Assembly: GCF_051401765.1 (NCBI RefSeq)
Contig: NW_027480423.1
Span: 9,362,001-9,426,000, forward strand
DNA: 64,000 bases
Origin: Calliopsis andreniformis
Taxonomy: Eukaryota > Arthropoda > Insecta > Hymenoptera > Andrenidae
Direction of reading: 5' to 3'
Position numbers and translations under genes: made by a program
In this document: positions 24,701 to 38,135 of the stretch, piece by piece
How positions within the stretch are numbered: position 1 is the stretch's first letter
How the letters are laid out: each line of letters begins with the position of its first letter
The notes under the pieces: generated by a model
Told to the model about the DNA's origin: nothing
Databases searched by the model: none
The model's input: the letters and a program-made list of their open reading frames with translations, nothing else

Positions 24701-25995
24701 AACAGTTTTGTCATCGTATAACAGGAATAATTGCAACAAGCGTGAAGGTAATGGTGATTTCTATGTTCCGGGCAACCTAGGCTTCACTCTAGGGAGTTGT
24801 TCCACCAGATCGAATAGTTAGGGCCTAGGAAGTGAACGCCAGAAGCATAAAATACAATATAAATACAACAGTTTTTCCATCGTATAACAGGAATAATTAA
24901 AACCAGTTTGAAAGTGATGGTCATTTCTACGTTCCGGGCAACCTAGGCTTCACTCTAGGGCGTAGCTCCACCACATCGAATAGCTCCGGCCTTAAAAGTC
25001 AACGCCTGAAGCATAAAATACCATAAAAATACAACAGTTTTTCCATCGTATAAAACGAATAATTGCAACCAGTGTGAAAGTTATTGTTATTTCTACGTTC
25101 CGGGCAACCTAGGCTTCATCCTAGGGCGTTTCTCCACCAGATCGAATAGTTAGGGCCTTAGAATTCAACGCCAGAAGCATAAAATACAATAAAGATGCAA
25201 CAGTTTTTCCATCGTATAACAGGAATAACTACAGCCAGTGTGAAAGTACTGGTCATTTCTACGTTCCGGGTAACCTGGGTTTCACTCTAGGGCGTTGCTC
25301 CACCATATCGAATAGTTAGGGCCTAAGAAGTCAACGCCAGAAGAATAAAATACAATATAAGTACAACGGTTTTTCCATCGTATATAATGTATATTTGCAA
25401 AAAGTGTGAAAGTAATGGTCACTTCTACGTTCCGGGCAAACTAGGCGTCTCTCTAGGGCGTTGCTCCACCACACCTAATAGCTAAGGCCTTAGAAGTCAA
25501 CGCCAGAAGCATAAGATACAATATAAATACAACAGCATTTCCATCGTATAAAATTGATAATTGCAAACAGAGTGAACGTAAGGGTCATTTCTACGTTCCG
25601 GGTAACCTAGGCTTCACTCTAGGGCGTGTCTCCACCAGATCGAATTGCGAGGGACTTAGAATTCAACGCCAAAAGCGTAAAATACAATAAAAATACAACA
25701 GTTTTTCCATCGTATAACAGGAATAATTGCACAAGCGTGAAGGTAAAGGTCATTTCTACCTTCCGGGTAACCTGGCTTTCAATCTAGGGCGTTGCTCCAC
25801 CGTATCGAATAGTTAGGGCCTTAGATGTCAACGCCAGAAGCATAAAATACAATATAAATGCAACAGCTATTCCACCGTATATAATGCATATTTGCAAACA
25901 GTGTGAAAGTAATGGTTATTTCTACGTTCAGGGTAACCTAGGCTTCACTCTAGGGCGTAGCTCCACCACATCGAATAGCTGCGGCCTTAGAAGTC

Positions 25996-26803
25996 AACGC
26001 CAGAAGCATAAAATCCAATATAAATACAACAGCTTTTCCATCGTATAAAATGAATAATTGGAAACAGTGTGAAAGTAATGGTCATTTCTACGTTCCGGGC
26101 AACCTAGGCTTCACTCTAGGAAGTTGCTCCACCACATCTAATAGCTACGGCCTTAGAAGTCAAAGCCAGAAGCATAAAACACAATATAACTACAACAGCT
26201 TTGCCATCGTATAAAATGAATAATTGCAAACAGTGTGAAAGTAATGGTCATTTCTACGTTCCGAGCAACCTAGGCTTCACTCTAGGGCGTTGCTCCACCA
26301 GATCGCACAGTTAGGGCCTTAGAAGTCAACACCAGAAGTATAAAGTACAATAAAAATCCTACAGTTTGTCCATCGTATAACAGGAATAATTGCAACCAGT
26401 GTGAAGGTAATGGTATGTTCTACGTTCCGGGCAACCTATGCTTCACTCTAGGGCGGTGCTCCACCAGATCAAATAGTTATGGCCTAAGAAGTCAACGCCA
26501 GAAGCATAAAATACAATATAAATACAACAGCTTTTCCATCGTATAAAATGAGTAATTGGAAACAGTGTGAAAGTAATGGTCATTTCTACGTTCCGGGCAA
26601 CCTAGGCTTCACTCTAGGAAGTTGCTCCACCACATCTAATAGCTACGGCCTTAGAAGTCAAAGCCAGAAGCATAAAACACAATATAACTACAACAGCTTT
26701 GCCATCGTATAAAATGAATAATTGCAAACAGTATGAGAGTAATGGTCATTTCTACGTTCCGAGCAACCTAGGCTTCACTCTAGGGCGTTGCTCCACCAGA
26801 TCG
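25996..26803. repeat. 498-bp trimer duplication nested in block II
   Basis: 25996-26305 matches 26494-26803 at 498 bp. Shared markers are ATTGGAAACAGTG, CTCTAGGAAGTTGC and ACACAATATAACTACAAC. The copy of block II carries the same nested pair at about 33299-34106, so the trimer arose before the large duplication. Confidence 0.86.
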
Positions 26804-27621
26804 AATAGTTAGTGCCTAAGAAGTCAACGCCACAAGCATAAAATACAATATAAATACAACAGATTTTCCATCGTATAAAACGAATAATTGCAACCAGTGT
26901 GAAAGTTATGGACATTTCTACATTCCGAGCAACCTAGGCTTCACTCTAAGGCGTTGCTCCACCAGATTGAATAGTTAGGGCCTCAGAACTCAACTCCCGA
27001 TGCATAAAATGCACTAAAAATACAACAGCTTTTCCATCGTATAACATGAATAATTCCAATCAGTTTGAAAGTGATGGTCATTTCTACGTTCCGGGCAGCC
27101 TAGGCTTCACTCTAGGGCGTTGTTACACCAGTCCGAATAGTTAGGGCCTAAGAAGTCAACGCCAGAAGAATAAAATACAACATAAGTACAACAGTTTTTC
27201 CATCGTATAAAACGAATAATTGCAGACATTGTGAAAGTAATGGTCATTTCTACGTTCCGGGCAACCTATGTTTCACTCTAGGGCGTTGCTCCACGAGATC
27301 CAATAGTTAGGGCCTAAGAATGCAACGCCAGAAGCATATAATACGATTTAAATACAACAGCTTTTCCACCGTATAAAACGAATAATTGCAACCAGTGTGA
27401 AGGTAATGGTCATTTCTACGTTCCGCGGAAACCTAGGCTTCACTCTAGGGCGTTGCTCCACCAGATCGAATAGCTAGGGTCTTAGAATTCATCGCCAAAA
27501 GCATAAAATACAATAAAAATGCAACAGTTTTACCATCGTATAACAGGAATAATTGCAACCAGTGTGAAGGTGATGGTATGTCCTACGTTCCGGGCAACCT
27601 ACGCTTCACTCTAGGGCGTTG

Positions 27622-27953
27622 CTCCACCAGATCGAATAGCTACGACCTTAGAAGTCAAAGCCAGAAGCTGAAAATACAATAAAAATGCAACAGTTTTTCC
27701 ATCGTATAGAATGACTAATTTCAACCAGTGCGAAAGTAATGATCATTTCGACGTTTCGGGCATCCTAGACTTAGCTCTGAGGCGTTGCTCCACTATCTCG
27801 AATAGCTACGGACTTAGAAGTCAACGCCTGAAACAGAAAATACAAAATAAATGCAACAGTTTTTCCATCGTATAGCATGACTAATTGCAACCAGTGCGAA
27901 AGTAATGATCATTTCGACGTATCGGCCATCCTAAACTTAACTCTGAGGCGTTG
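27622..27953. repeat. Class B monomer doublet in block II copy 1
   Basis: Monomers 27622-27787 and 27788-27953. The first has CATTTCGACGTTTCGGGC, the second CATTTCGACGTATCGGCC. Their order matches the doublet at 19735-20066, implying common descent. Confidence 0.86.
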
Positions 27954-29288
27954 CTCCACCAGACCGAAGAGTTACGGCCTTAGATGTCAACGCCAGAAGC
28001 ATAAAATACAATATAAATATAACAGTTTTTTCATCGTATAAAACGAATAATAACAACCAGAGTGAAGGTTATGGTCGTTTCTACGTTCCGCGCAAGCTAG
28101 GCTTCACTCTAGGGCGTTGGTCCACCAGATCAAATAGTTAGGGCCTAAGAAGTCAGCGCCAGAAGCATTAAATACAACATAAATACAACAGCTTTTCCAT
28201 CGTATAAAATGAATAATTGCAAACAGTATGAAAGTAATGGTCATTTCTACGTTCCGAGCAATCTTGGCTTCACTCTAGGGCGTTGCTCCACCAGATCGCA
28301 CAGTTAGGGCCTTAGAAGTCAACGCCCGAAGCATAAAATACAAAATAAGTAGAACAGCTTTTCCATCATATATAGTGTATATTTGCAAACAGTGTGAAAG
28401 TTATGGTTACTTTTACGTTCCGGACAACCTAGGCTTCACTCTACGGCGTTGCTCCACCAGATCGAATAGTTAGGGCCTTAGAAGTCAACGCCAGAAGCGT
28501 AAAATACAATATAAATACAACAGCTTTTCCATCGTATATAATGTATATTTGCAAACAGTGTGAACGTAATGGTCATAACTACCTTCCGGTCAACCTAGGC
28601 TTCACTCAAGGTCGTTGCTCCACCAGATCAAACAGTTAGGGCCTTAGAAGCCAACGCTCGAAGCATTAAATACCAAATAAATAGAACAGTTTTTCCATTG
28701 TATAAAACGATTAATTGCTACCAGTGAAAAAGTTATGGTCATTTCTCCTTTCCGGGCAACCTAGGCTTCACTCTAGGGCGTTGCTCCACTAGATCGAATA
28801 GCTAGGGCCTTAGAAGTCGACGCCAGAAGCTTAAAATACAATATAAATACAACAGCTTTTCCATCGTATAAAACGAATTATAGCAACCAGTGTGAAAGTG
28901 ATGGTCATTTCTACGATACGGGCAATCTAGGCTTCACTCTAGGGCGTTGCTCCACCAGATCGAATAGATAGGGCCTAAGAAGTCAACGCCAGAAGCACAA
29001 AATACAATATAAATACAACGGTTTTTCCATCGTATATAATGTATATTTGCAAACAGTGTGAAAGTAACGGTCGTTTCTACGTTCCGGGCAACCTAGGCTT
29101 CACTCTAGGGCGTAGCTCCACCACATCGAATAGCTCCGGCCTTAGAAGTCAACGCCTGAAGCATAAAATACAATAAAGGTACAACAGCTTTTCCATCGTG
29201 TATCAGAAGTAATTGCAACCAGTGTGAAAGTAATGGTCATTTCTACTTTCCGGGCAACCTAGGCGTCACTCTAGGGCGTTGCTCCACC

Positions 29289-31564
29289 ACATCTAATAAC
29301 TGCGGCCTTAGAAGTCAACGCCAGGAGCATAAAATACAATACAAATACTACAGCTTTGCCACCGTATAAAATGAATAATTGCAAACAGTGTGAAAGTAAT
29401 GGTCATTTCTACGTTCCGAGCAACCTAGGTTTCACTCTAGGGCGTTGCTCCACCAGATGGAATAGCCAGGGCCTTAGAAGTCAACGCCAGAAGCATAAAA
29501 TACGATAAAGATGCAACAGTTTTTCCATTGTATAAAACGAATAATTGCAACCAGTGTGAAAGTTATGGTCATTTCTTCATTCCGAGCAACCTAGGCTTCA
29601 CTCTAAGGCGTTGCTCCAACAGATCGAATAGTTAGGGCATTAGAAGTCAACGCCAGAAGCATAAAATACAATATAAATACAACAGCTTTTCCATCGTATA
29701 AAACGAGTAATTGCAACCAGTGTGAAAGTTATGGTCATTTCTACGTTCCGAGCACCCTATGCGTCACTCTGGGGCGTTGTTCCACCACATCTAATAGCTA
29801 CGGCCTTTGAAGTCAACCCCAGATGAATAAAATACAGTAAAGGTGCTACAGCTTTTCCATCGTACAAAACGAATAATTGCAACCAGTGTGAAAGTTATTG
29901 TCATTTCTACTTTCCGGGCAACCTAGGCTTCACCCTAGGGCGTCGCTCCAACAGATTGAATAGTTAGGAGCTTAGAAGTCAATGCCCGAAGCATAAAATG
30001 CAATAAAAATACAACAGTTTTTCCATCATATAACAGGAATATTTGCAAACAGATTGAAAGTGATGGTCATTTCTACGTTCCGGGCAACCTAGGCTTCACT
30101 CTAGGGCGTTGCTCCACCAGATCAAACAGTTAGGGTCTTAGAAGCCCACGCCCGAAGCATTAAATACAAAATAAATAGAACAGTTTTTCCATCGTATAAA
30201 ACGAATAATTGCAACCAGTATGAAAGTTAACGTCATTTCTACTTCCCGGGCAACATAGGCTTCACCCTAGGGCGTTGTTCCACCAGATCGAATAGTTAGG
30301 GCCTAAGAAGTCAACGCCAGAAGCATAAAATACAATAAAGATGCAACAGTTGTTCCATCGCATAACAGGAATAACTGCAAACAGTGTGAAGGTACAGGTC
30401 ATTTCTACGTTCCTGTCAACCTAGGTTTCACTCTAGGGCGTTGCTCCACCAAATCGAACAGCTAGGGCCTTAGAAGTCAACGCCAGAAGCATAAAATACA
30501 ATAAAGATGCAAAAGTTTTTCCATCGTATAACAGGAATAACTACAAACAGTATGAAAGCACTTGTCATTTCTACGTACCGGGTAACCTAGGTTTCACCCT
30601 AGGGCGTTGTTCCACCAGATCGAATAGTTAGGGCCTAAGAAGTGAACGCCAGAAGCATAAAATACAATATAAATACAACAGCTTTTCCATTGTATAACAG
30701 GAATAATTGCAACCAGTGTGAAAGTGATGGTCATTTCTACGATCCGGGTAATCCAGGTTTCACTCTAGGGCATTACTCCACCACATCGAATAGCTACGGC
30801 CGTAGAAGTCAACGACTGAAGCATAAAATGCAATAAAAGTACAACAGTTTTTTCATCTTATAACAGGATCAATTGCAGCAAGCGTGAAGGTAATGGTCAT
30901 TTCTACGTTCCGGGCACCCTAGGCATCACTCTTGGGCGTTGTTCCACCAGATGGAATAGTTAGGGCCTAAGAAGTCAACGCCAGAAGCATAAAATACGAT
31001 ATAAATGCAACAGCTTTTCCATCGTAGAAAACGAATAATGGCAACCAGTGTGAAAGTTATGGTCATTTCCACGTTCCGAGCAACTTAGGCTTCACTCTAG
31101 GGACTTGCTCCACCAGATCGAATGGTTAGTGCCTTAGATGTCAACGCCACATGCATAAAATACAATAATGGTGCAACAGTTTTTCCATCGTATAACAGGA
31201 ATAATTGCAACCAGTGTGAAGGTAACGGTATGTTCTACGTTCCGGGCAACCTAGGCTTCACTCTAGGGCGTTGCTCCACCAGATCGAATAGTTAGGGCCT
31301 TAGAAGTCAACGCCCGATGCATAAAATGCAAAATAAATAGAACAGTTTTTCCATTGTATAAAACGAATAACTGCAACCAGTGTGAAAGTACTGGTCATTT
31401 CTATGTTCCGGGCAACCTAGGCTTCACACTAGGGCATTGCTCCACCAGATTGAATAGTTAGGGCCTTAGAAGTCAACGCCCGAAGCATAAAACGCAATAA
31501 AGGTGCAACAGTTTTTCCATCGTGTAACAGGAATAATTGCAAACAGTGTGAAAGTAATGGTCAT
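29289..31564. repeat. Spacer monomers between the two copies of block II
   Basis: About 2.3 kb (nearly 14 monomers) not shared with block II apart from its first ~130 bp. It contains the X-Y-P-Q series at 30278-30941, whose relatives lie at 44.1 and 47.5 kb. Otherwise these are ordinary class A monomers with no insert. Confidence 0.85.
30278..30941. repeat. Four-monomer series in the order X-Y-P-Q
   Basis: X (30278-30443) has CAACAGTTGTTCC and GGTACAGGTC. Y (30444-30609) has GATGCAAAAG, CACTTGTC and CGTACCGGG. P (30610-30775) has TACGATCCGGGTAA and CATTACTCC. Q (30776-30941) has TACGGCCGTAGAAG, AACGACTGAAGC and GCACCCTAGGCATCACTC. The same four marked monomers occur at 44058-44721 and 47544-48207 in the order P-Q-X-Y. 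Confidence 0.88.
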
Positions 31565-34500
31565 TTCTACGTTCCGGGCAACCTAGGCTTCACTCTAGGG
31601 CGTAGCTCCACCACATCTAATAACTGCGGCCTTAGAAGTCAACGCCAGGAGCATAAAATACAATACAAATACTACAGCTTTGCCACCGTATAAAATGAAT
31701 AATTGCAAACAGTGTGAAAGTAATGGTCATTTCTACGTTCCGGGCAACCTAGGCGTCATTCTAGGGCGTGGCTCCACCAGATCGAATAGCTAGGGACTTA
31801 AAATTCAACGCCAAAATCTTAAAATACAATAAAAATACAACAGTTTTCCATCGTATAACAGGAATAATTGCAACCAGTGTGAAAGTAATTGTCATTTCTA
31901 CGTTCGGTGCAACCTAGATTTCACCCTAGGGCGTTGATCCACCAGATCGAATAGTTCCGGCATTAGAAGTCAACGCCTGAACCATAAAATACGATAAAAA
32001 TACAACAGTTTTGTCATCGTATAACAGGAATAATTGCAACAAGCGTGAAGGTAATGGTGATTTCTATGTTCCGGGCAACCTAGGCTTCACTCTAGGGAGT
32101 TGTTCCACCAGATCGAATAGTTAGGGCCTAGGAAGTGAACGCCAGAAGCATAAAATACAATATAAATACAACAGTTTTTCCATCGTATAACAGGAATAAT
32201 TAAAACCAGTTTGAAAGTGATGGTCATTTCTACGTTCCGGGCAACCTAGGCTTCACTCTAGGGCGTAGCTCCACCACATCGAATAGCTCCGGCCTTAAAA
32301 GTCAACGCCTGAAGCATAAAATACCATAAAAATACAACAGTTTTTCCATCGTATAAAACGAATAATTGCAACCAGTGTGAAAGTTATTGTTATTTCTACG
32401 TTCCGGGCAACCTAGGCTTCATCCTAGGGCGTTTCTCCACCAGATCGAATAGTTAGGGCCTTAGAATTCAACGCCAGAAGCATAAAATACAATAAAGATG
32501 CAACAGTTTTTCCATCGTATAACAGGAATAACTACAGCCAGTGTGAAAGTACTGGTCATTTCTACGTTCCGGGTAACCTGGGTTTCACTCTAGGGCGTTG
32601 CTCCACCATATCGAATAGTTAGGGCCTAAGAAGTCAACGCCAGAAGAATAAAATACAATATAAGTACAACGGTTTTTCCATCGTATATAATGTATATTTG
32701 CAAAAAGTGTGAAAGTAATGGTCACTTCTACGTTCCGGGCAAACTAGGCGTCTCTCTAGGGCGTTGCTCCACCACACCTAATAGCTAAGGCCTTAGAAGT
32801 CAACGCCAGAAGCATAAGATACAATATAAATACAACAGCATTTCCATCGTATAAAATTGATAATTGCAAACAGAGTGAACGTAAGGGTCATTTCTACGTT
32901 CCGGGTAACCTAGGCTTCACTCTAGGGCGTGTCTCCACCAGATCGAATTGCGAGGGACTTAGAATTCAACGCCAAAAGCGTAAAATACAATAAAAATACA
33001 ACAGTTTTTCCATCGTATAACAGGAATAATTGCACAAGCGTGAAGGTAAAGGTCATTTCTACCTTCCGGGTAACCTGGCTTTCAATCTAGGGCGTTGCTC
33101 CACCGTATCGAATAGTTAGGGCCTTAGATGTCAACGCCAGAAGCATAAAATACAATATAAATGCAACAGCTATTCCACCGTATATAATGCATATTTGCAA
33201 ACAGTGTGAAAGTAATGGTTATTTCTACGTTCAGGGTAACCTAGGCTTCACTCTAGGGCGTAGCTCCACCACATCGAATAGCTGCGGCCTTAGAAGTCAA
33301 CGCCAGAAGCATAAAATCCAATATAAATACAACAGCTTTTCCATCGTATAAAATGAATAATTGGAAACAGTGTGAAAGTAATGGTCATTTCTACGTTCCG
33401 GGCAACCTAGGCTTCACTCTAGGAAGTTGCTCCACCACATCTAATAGCTACGGCCTTAGAAGTCAAAGCCAGAAGCATAAAACACAATATAACTACAACA
33501 GCTTTGCCATCGTATAAAATGAATAATTGCAAACAGTGTGAAAGTAATGGTCATTTCTACGTTCCGAGCAACCTAGGCTTCACTCTAGGGCGTTGCTCCA
33601 CCAGATCGCACAGTTAGGGCCTTAGAAGTCAACACCAGAAGTATAAAGTACAATAAAAATCCTACAGTTTGTCCATCGTATAACAGGAATAATTGCAACC
33701 AGTGTGAAGGTAATGGTATGTTCTACGTTCCGGGCAACCTATGCTTCACTCTAGGGCGGTGCTCCACCAGATCAAATAGTTATGGCCTAAGAAGTCAACG
33801 CCAGAAGCATAAAATACAATATAAATACAACAGCTTTTCCATCGTATAAAATGAGTAATTGGAAACAGTGTGAAAGTAATGGTCATTTCTACGTTCCGGG
33901 CAACCTAGGCTTCACTCTAGGAAGTTGCTCCACCACATCTAATAGCTACGGCCTTAGAAGTCAAAGCCAGAAGCATAAAACACAATATAACTACAACAGC
34001 TTTGCCATCGTGTAAAATGAATAATTGCAAACAGTATGAGAGTAATGGTCATTTCTACGTTCCGAGCAACCTAGGCTTCACTCTAGGGCGTTGCTCCACC
34101 AGATCGAATAGTTAGTGCCTAAGAAGTCAACGCCACAAGCATAAAATACAATATAAATACAACAGATTTTCCATCGTATAAAACGAATAATTGCAACCAG
34201 TGTGAAAGTTATGGACATTTCTACATTCCGAGCAACCTAGGCTTCACTCTAAGGCGTTGCTCCACCAGATTGAATAGTTAGGGCCTCAGAACTCAACTCC
34301 CGATGCATAAAATGCACTAAAAATACAACAGCTTTTCCATCGTATAACATGAATAATTCCAATCAGTTTGAAAGTGATGGTCATTTCTACGTTCCGGGCA
34401 GCCTAGGCTTCACTCTAGGGCGTTGTTACACCAGTCCGAATAGTTAGGGCCTAAGAAGTCAACGCCAGAAGAATAAAATACAACATAAGTACAACAGTTT

Positions 34501-36591
34501 TTCCATCGTATAAAACGAATAATTGCAGACATTGTGAAAGTAATGGTCATTTCTACGTTCCGGGCAACCTATGTTTCACTCTAGGGCGTTGCTCCACGAG
34601 ATCCAATAGTTAGGGCCTAAGAATGCAACGCCAGAAGCATATAATACGATTTAAATACAACAGCTTTTCCACCGTATAAAACGAATAATTGCAACCAGTG
34701 TGAAGGTAATGGTCATTTCTACGTTCCGCGGAAACCTAGGCTTCACTCTAGGGCGTTGCTCCACCAGATCGAATAGCTAGGGTCTTAGAATTCATCGCCA
34801 AAAGCATAAAATACAATAAAAATGCAACAGTTTTACCATCGTATAACAGGAATAATTGCAACCAGTGTGAAGGTGATGGTATGTCCTACGTTCCGGGCAA
34901 CCTACGCTTCACTGTAGGGCGTTGCTCCACCAGATCGAATAGCTACGACCTTAGAAGTCAAAGCCAGAAGCTGAAAATACAATAAAAATGCAACAGTTTT
35001 TCCATCGTATAGAATGACTAATTTCAACCAGTGCGAAAGTAATGATCATTTCGACGTTTCGGGCATCCTAGACTTAGCTCTGAGGCGTTGCTCCACTATC
35101 TCGAATAGCTACGGACTTAGAAGTCAACGCCTGAAACAGAAAATACAAAATAAATGCAACAGTTTTTCCATCGTATAGCATGACTAATTGCAACCAGTGC
35201 GAAAGTAATGATCATTTCGACGTATCGGCCATCCTAAACTTAACTCTGAGGCGTTGCTCCACCAGACCGAAGAGTTACGGCCTTAGATGTCAACGCCAGA
35301 AGCATAAAATACAATATAAATATAACAGTTTTTTCATCGTATAAAACGAATAATAACAACCAGAGTGAAGGTTATGGTCGTTTCTACGTTCCGCGCAAGC
35401 TAGGCTTCACTCTAGGGCGTTGGTCCACCAGATCAAATAGTTAGGGCCTAAGAAGTCAGCGCCAGAAGCATTAAATACAACATAAATACAACAGCTTTTC
35501 CATCGTATAAAATGAATAATTGCAAACAGTATGAAAGTAATGGTCATTTCTACGTTCCGAGCAATCTTGGCTTCACTCTAGGGCGTTGCTCCACCAGATC
35601 GCACAGTTAGGGCCTTAGAAGTCAACGCCCGAAGCATAAAATACAAAATAAGTAGAACAGCTTTTCCATCATATATAGTGTATATTTGCAAACAGTGTGA
35701 AAGTTATGGTTACTTTTACGTTCCGGACAACCTAGGCTTCACTCTACGGCGTTGCTCCACCAGATCGAATAGTTAGGGCCTTAGAAGTCAACGCCAGAAG
35801 CGTAAAATACAATATAAATACAACAGCTTTTCCATCGTATATAATGTATATTTGCAAACAGTGTGAACGTAATGGTCATAACTACCTTCCGGTCAACCTA
35901 GGCTTCACTCAAGGTCGTTGCTCCACCAGATCAAACAGTTAGGGCCTTAGAAGCCAACGCTCGAAGCATTAAATACCAAATAAATAGAACAGTTTTTCCA
36001 TTGTATAAAACGATTAATTGCTACCAGTGAAAAAGTTATGGTCATTTCTCCTTTCCGGGCAACCTAGGCTTCACTCTAGGGCGTTGCTCCACTAGATCGA
36101 ATAGCTAGGGCCTTAGAAGTCGACGCCAGAAGCTTAAAATACAATATAAATACAACAGCTTTTCCATCGTATAAAACGAATTATAGCAACCAGTGTGAAA
36201 GTGATGGTCATTTCTACGATACGGGCAATCTAGGCTTCACTCTAGGGCGTTGCTCCACCAGATCGAATAGATAGGGCCTAAGAAGTCAACGCCAGAAGCA
36301 CAAAATACAATATAAATACAACGGTTTTTCCATCGTATATAATGTATATTTGCAAACAGTGTGAAAGTAACGGTCGTTTCTACGTTCCGGGCAACCTAGG
36401 CTTCACTCTAGGGCGTAGCTCCACCACATCGAATAGCTCCGGCCTTAGAAGTCAACGCCTGAAGCATAAAATACAATAAAGGTACAACAGCTTTTCCATC
36501 GTGTATCAGAAGTAATTGCAACCAGTGTGAAAGTAATGGTCATTTCTACTTTCCGGGCAACCTAGGCGTCACTCTAGGGCGTTGCTCCACC
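31565..36591. repeat. Large higher-order block II, copy 2
   Basis: Partner of 24262-29288 at a constant spacing of 7,303 bp (44 monomers minus 1 bp). The constant spacing over 5 kb means no indel separates the copies. At 36591 the match stops: CCAGATCGAATAG follows here, CCACATCTAATAAC in copy 1. Confidence 0.93.
34925..35256. repeat. Class B monomer doublet in block II copy 2
   Basis: Exact positional partner (+7,303) of 27622-27953, with the same CATTTCGACGTTTCGGGC core. Confidence 0.86.
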
Positions 36592-37432
36592 AGATCGAAT
36601 AGTTACGGCCTTAGAAGTCAGCGCCAGAAGCATAAAATACATTAAAGACGCAACAGTTTTTCCATCGTTTAACAGGAATAACTGCAACCAGTGTGAATGC
36701 ACCGGTCATTTCTACGTTCCGGATAACCTAGGTTTCACTGTCGGGCGTTGCTCCACCAGATCGAAATGTTAGGGCCTAAGAAGTCAACGCCCGAAGCATA
36801 AAATACGATATAAATACAACAGCATTTCCATCGTATTAAATGAATAATTGCAAACAGTGTGAAAGTAGTGGTCATTTCTACGTTCCGGGCAACCTAGGCT
36901 TCACTGTATGGCGTTCTTCCACCACATCGAATAGCTACGGCCTCAGAAGTCCACGCCTGAAGCATAAAATACAATAAAAATACAACAGTCTTTTCATCGT
37001 ATAACAGGAATAATTGCAACAAACGTGAAAGTAATGACCATTTCGGCGTTTCGGGCATCCTAGACTTAACTCTGAGGCATTGCTCCACCAGATCGAATAT
37101 TTAGGGCCTTAGAAGTCAACGCCAGAAGCATAAAGTACAATATAAATACAACAGTCTTTCGATCGTATAAAACGAATAATTGCAACCAGTATGCAACTTA
37201 TGGTCATTTCTACATTCCGAGCAACCTAGGCTTCACTCTAGGGCGTTGCACCACCAGATCGAATAGTTAGGTCCTTAGAAGTCAACGCCAGAAGCATAAA
37301 ATACGATATAAATACAACAGCTGTTCCATCGTATAGCAGGAATAATTTGCAACCAGTGTGATAGTAGTGGTCATTTCTACGTTCCGGGCAACCCAGGTTT
37401 CACTCCAGGGCGTTGCTCCACCAGATCGAATA

Positions 37433-38135
37433 GTTAGGTCCTTAGAAATCAACGCCAGAAGCATAAAATACGATATAAATACAACAGCTGTTCCATCGTA
37501 TAAAAGGAATAATTGCAAACAGTGTGAAGGTAATGGTCATTTCTACGTTCTTGGCAACATAGGCTTCACTCTACGGCGTTGTTCCACCAGATCGAATAGT
37601 TAGGGCCTAAGAAGTCCACACCAGAAGAATAAAATACAATAAAAATACAACAGACTTTCCATCCTATAAGAGGAATAATTGCAACCCGTGTGAAAGTGAT
37701 GGTCATTTCCACGTTCCAGGCAACCTAGGCTTCACTCTAGGGCGTTGTTCCACAAGATCGAATAGTTAGTGCCTAAGTAGACAACGCCAGAAGCATAAAA
37801 TACAATATAAATAGAACAGTTTTTCCATTGTATAAAGCGAATAATTGCTACCAGTGTGAAAGTTATGGTCATTTCTACGTTCCGCGCAACCTGGGCTTTA
37901 CTCTAGGGCGCTGTTCCACCAGATGGATTAGTTAGGGCCTAAGAAGTCAACGCCAGAAGCATAAAATACGATATATATACAACAGCTGTTCCATCGTATA
38001 AAACAAGTAATTGCAACCAGTGTGAAAGTTATGGTCATTTCAACGTTCCGGGCTACCTAGGCTTCACCCTAGGCCGTTGTCCCACCAGATCGAATATTTA
38101 GGGCCTAAGAAGTGAACGCCAGAAGCATAAAATAC
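37433..38135. repeat. Block III, copy 1 of 3
   Basis: A run of about four monomers that returns at 39758-40460 (spacing 2,325 bp) and 41585-42287 (a further 1,827 bp, 11 monomers plus 1). Markers in order are AACAGCTGTTCC with ATAAAAGGAATAATTGC, CAGACTTTCCATCCTATAAG, CTAAGTAGACAACGCC, CCTGGGCTTTACTC and AAACAAGTAATTGC with CATTTCAACGTTCC. Confidence 0.88.

Larger units (their letters stand above)
24262..29288. repeat. Large higher-order block II, copy 1 (spacing 7,303 bp)
   Basis: About 5.0 kb (30 monomers) recurs at 31565-36591. While reading I noticed only two substitutions: A at 26709 against G at 34012, and C at 27611 against G at 34914. Shared private variants include AATAACTGCGGCC, TTAAAATTCAACGCC, GTCTCCACCAGATCG, TTCCGCGGAAACC and the class B doublet. 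After one unit, at 29287, the starting monomer (CACATCTAATAACTGCGG) appears again 4,979 bp from 24308, so the unit was once tandem. Such identity means a very recent copy or, less likely, an assembly artefact. Confidence 0.93.
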
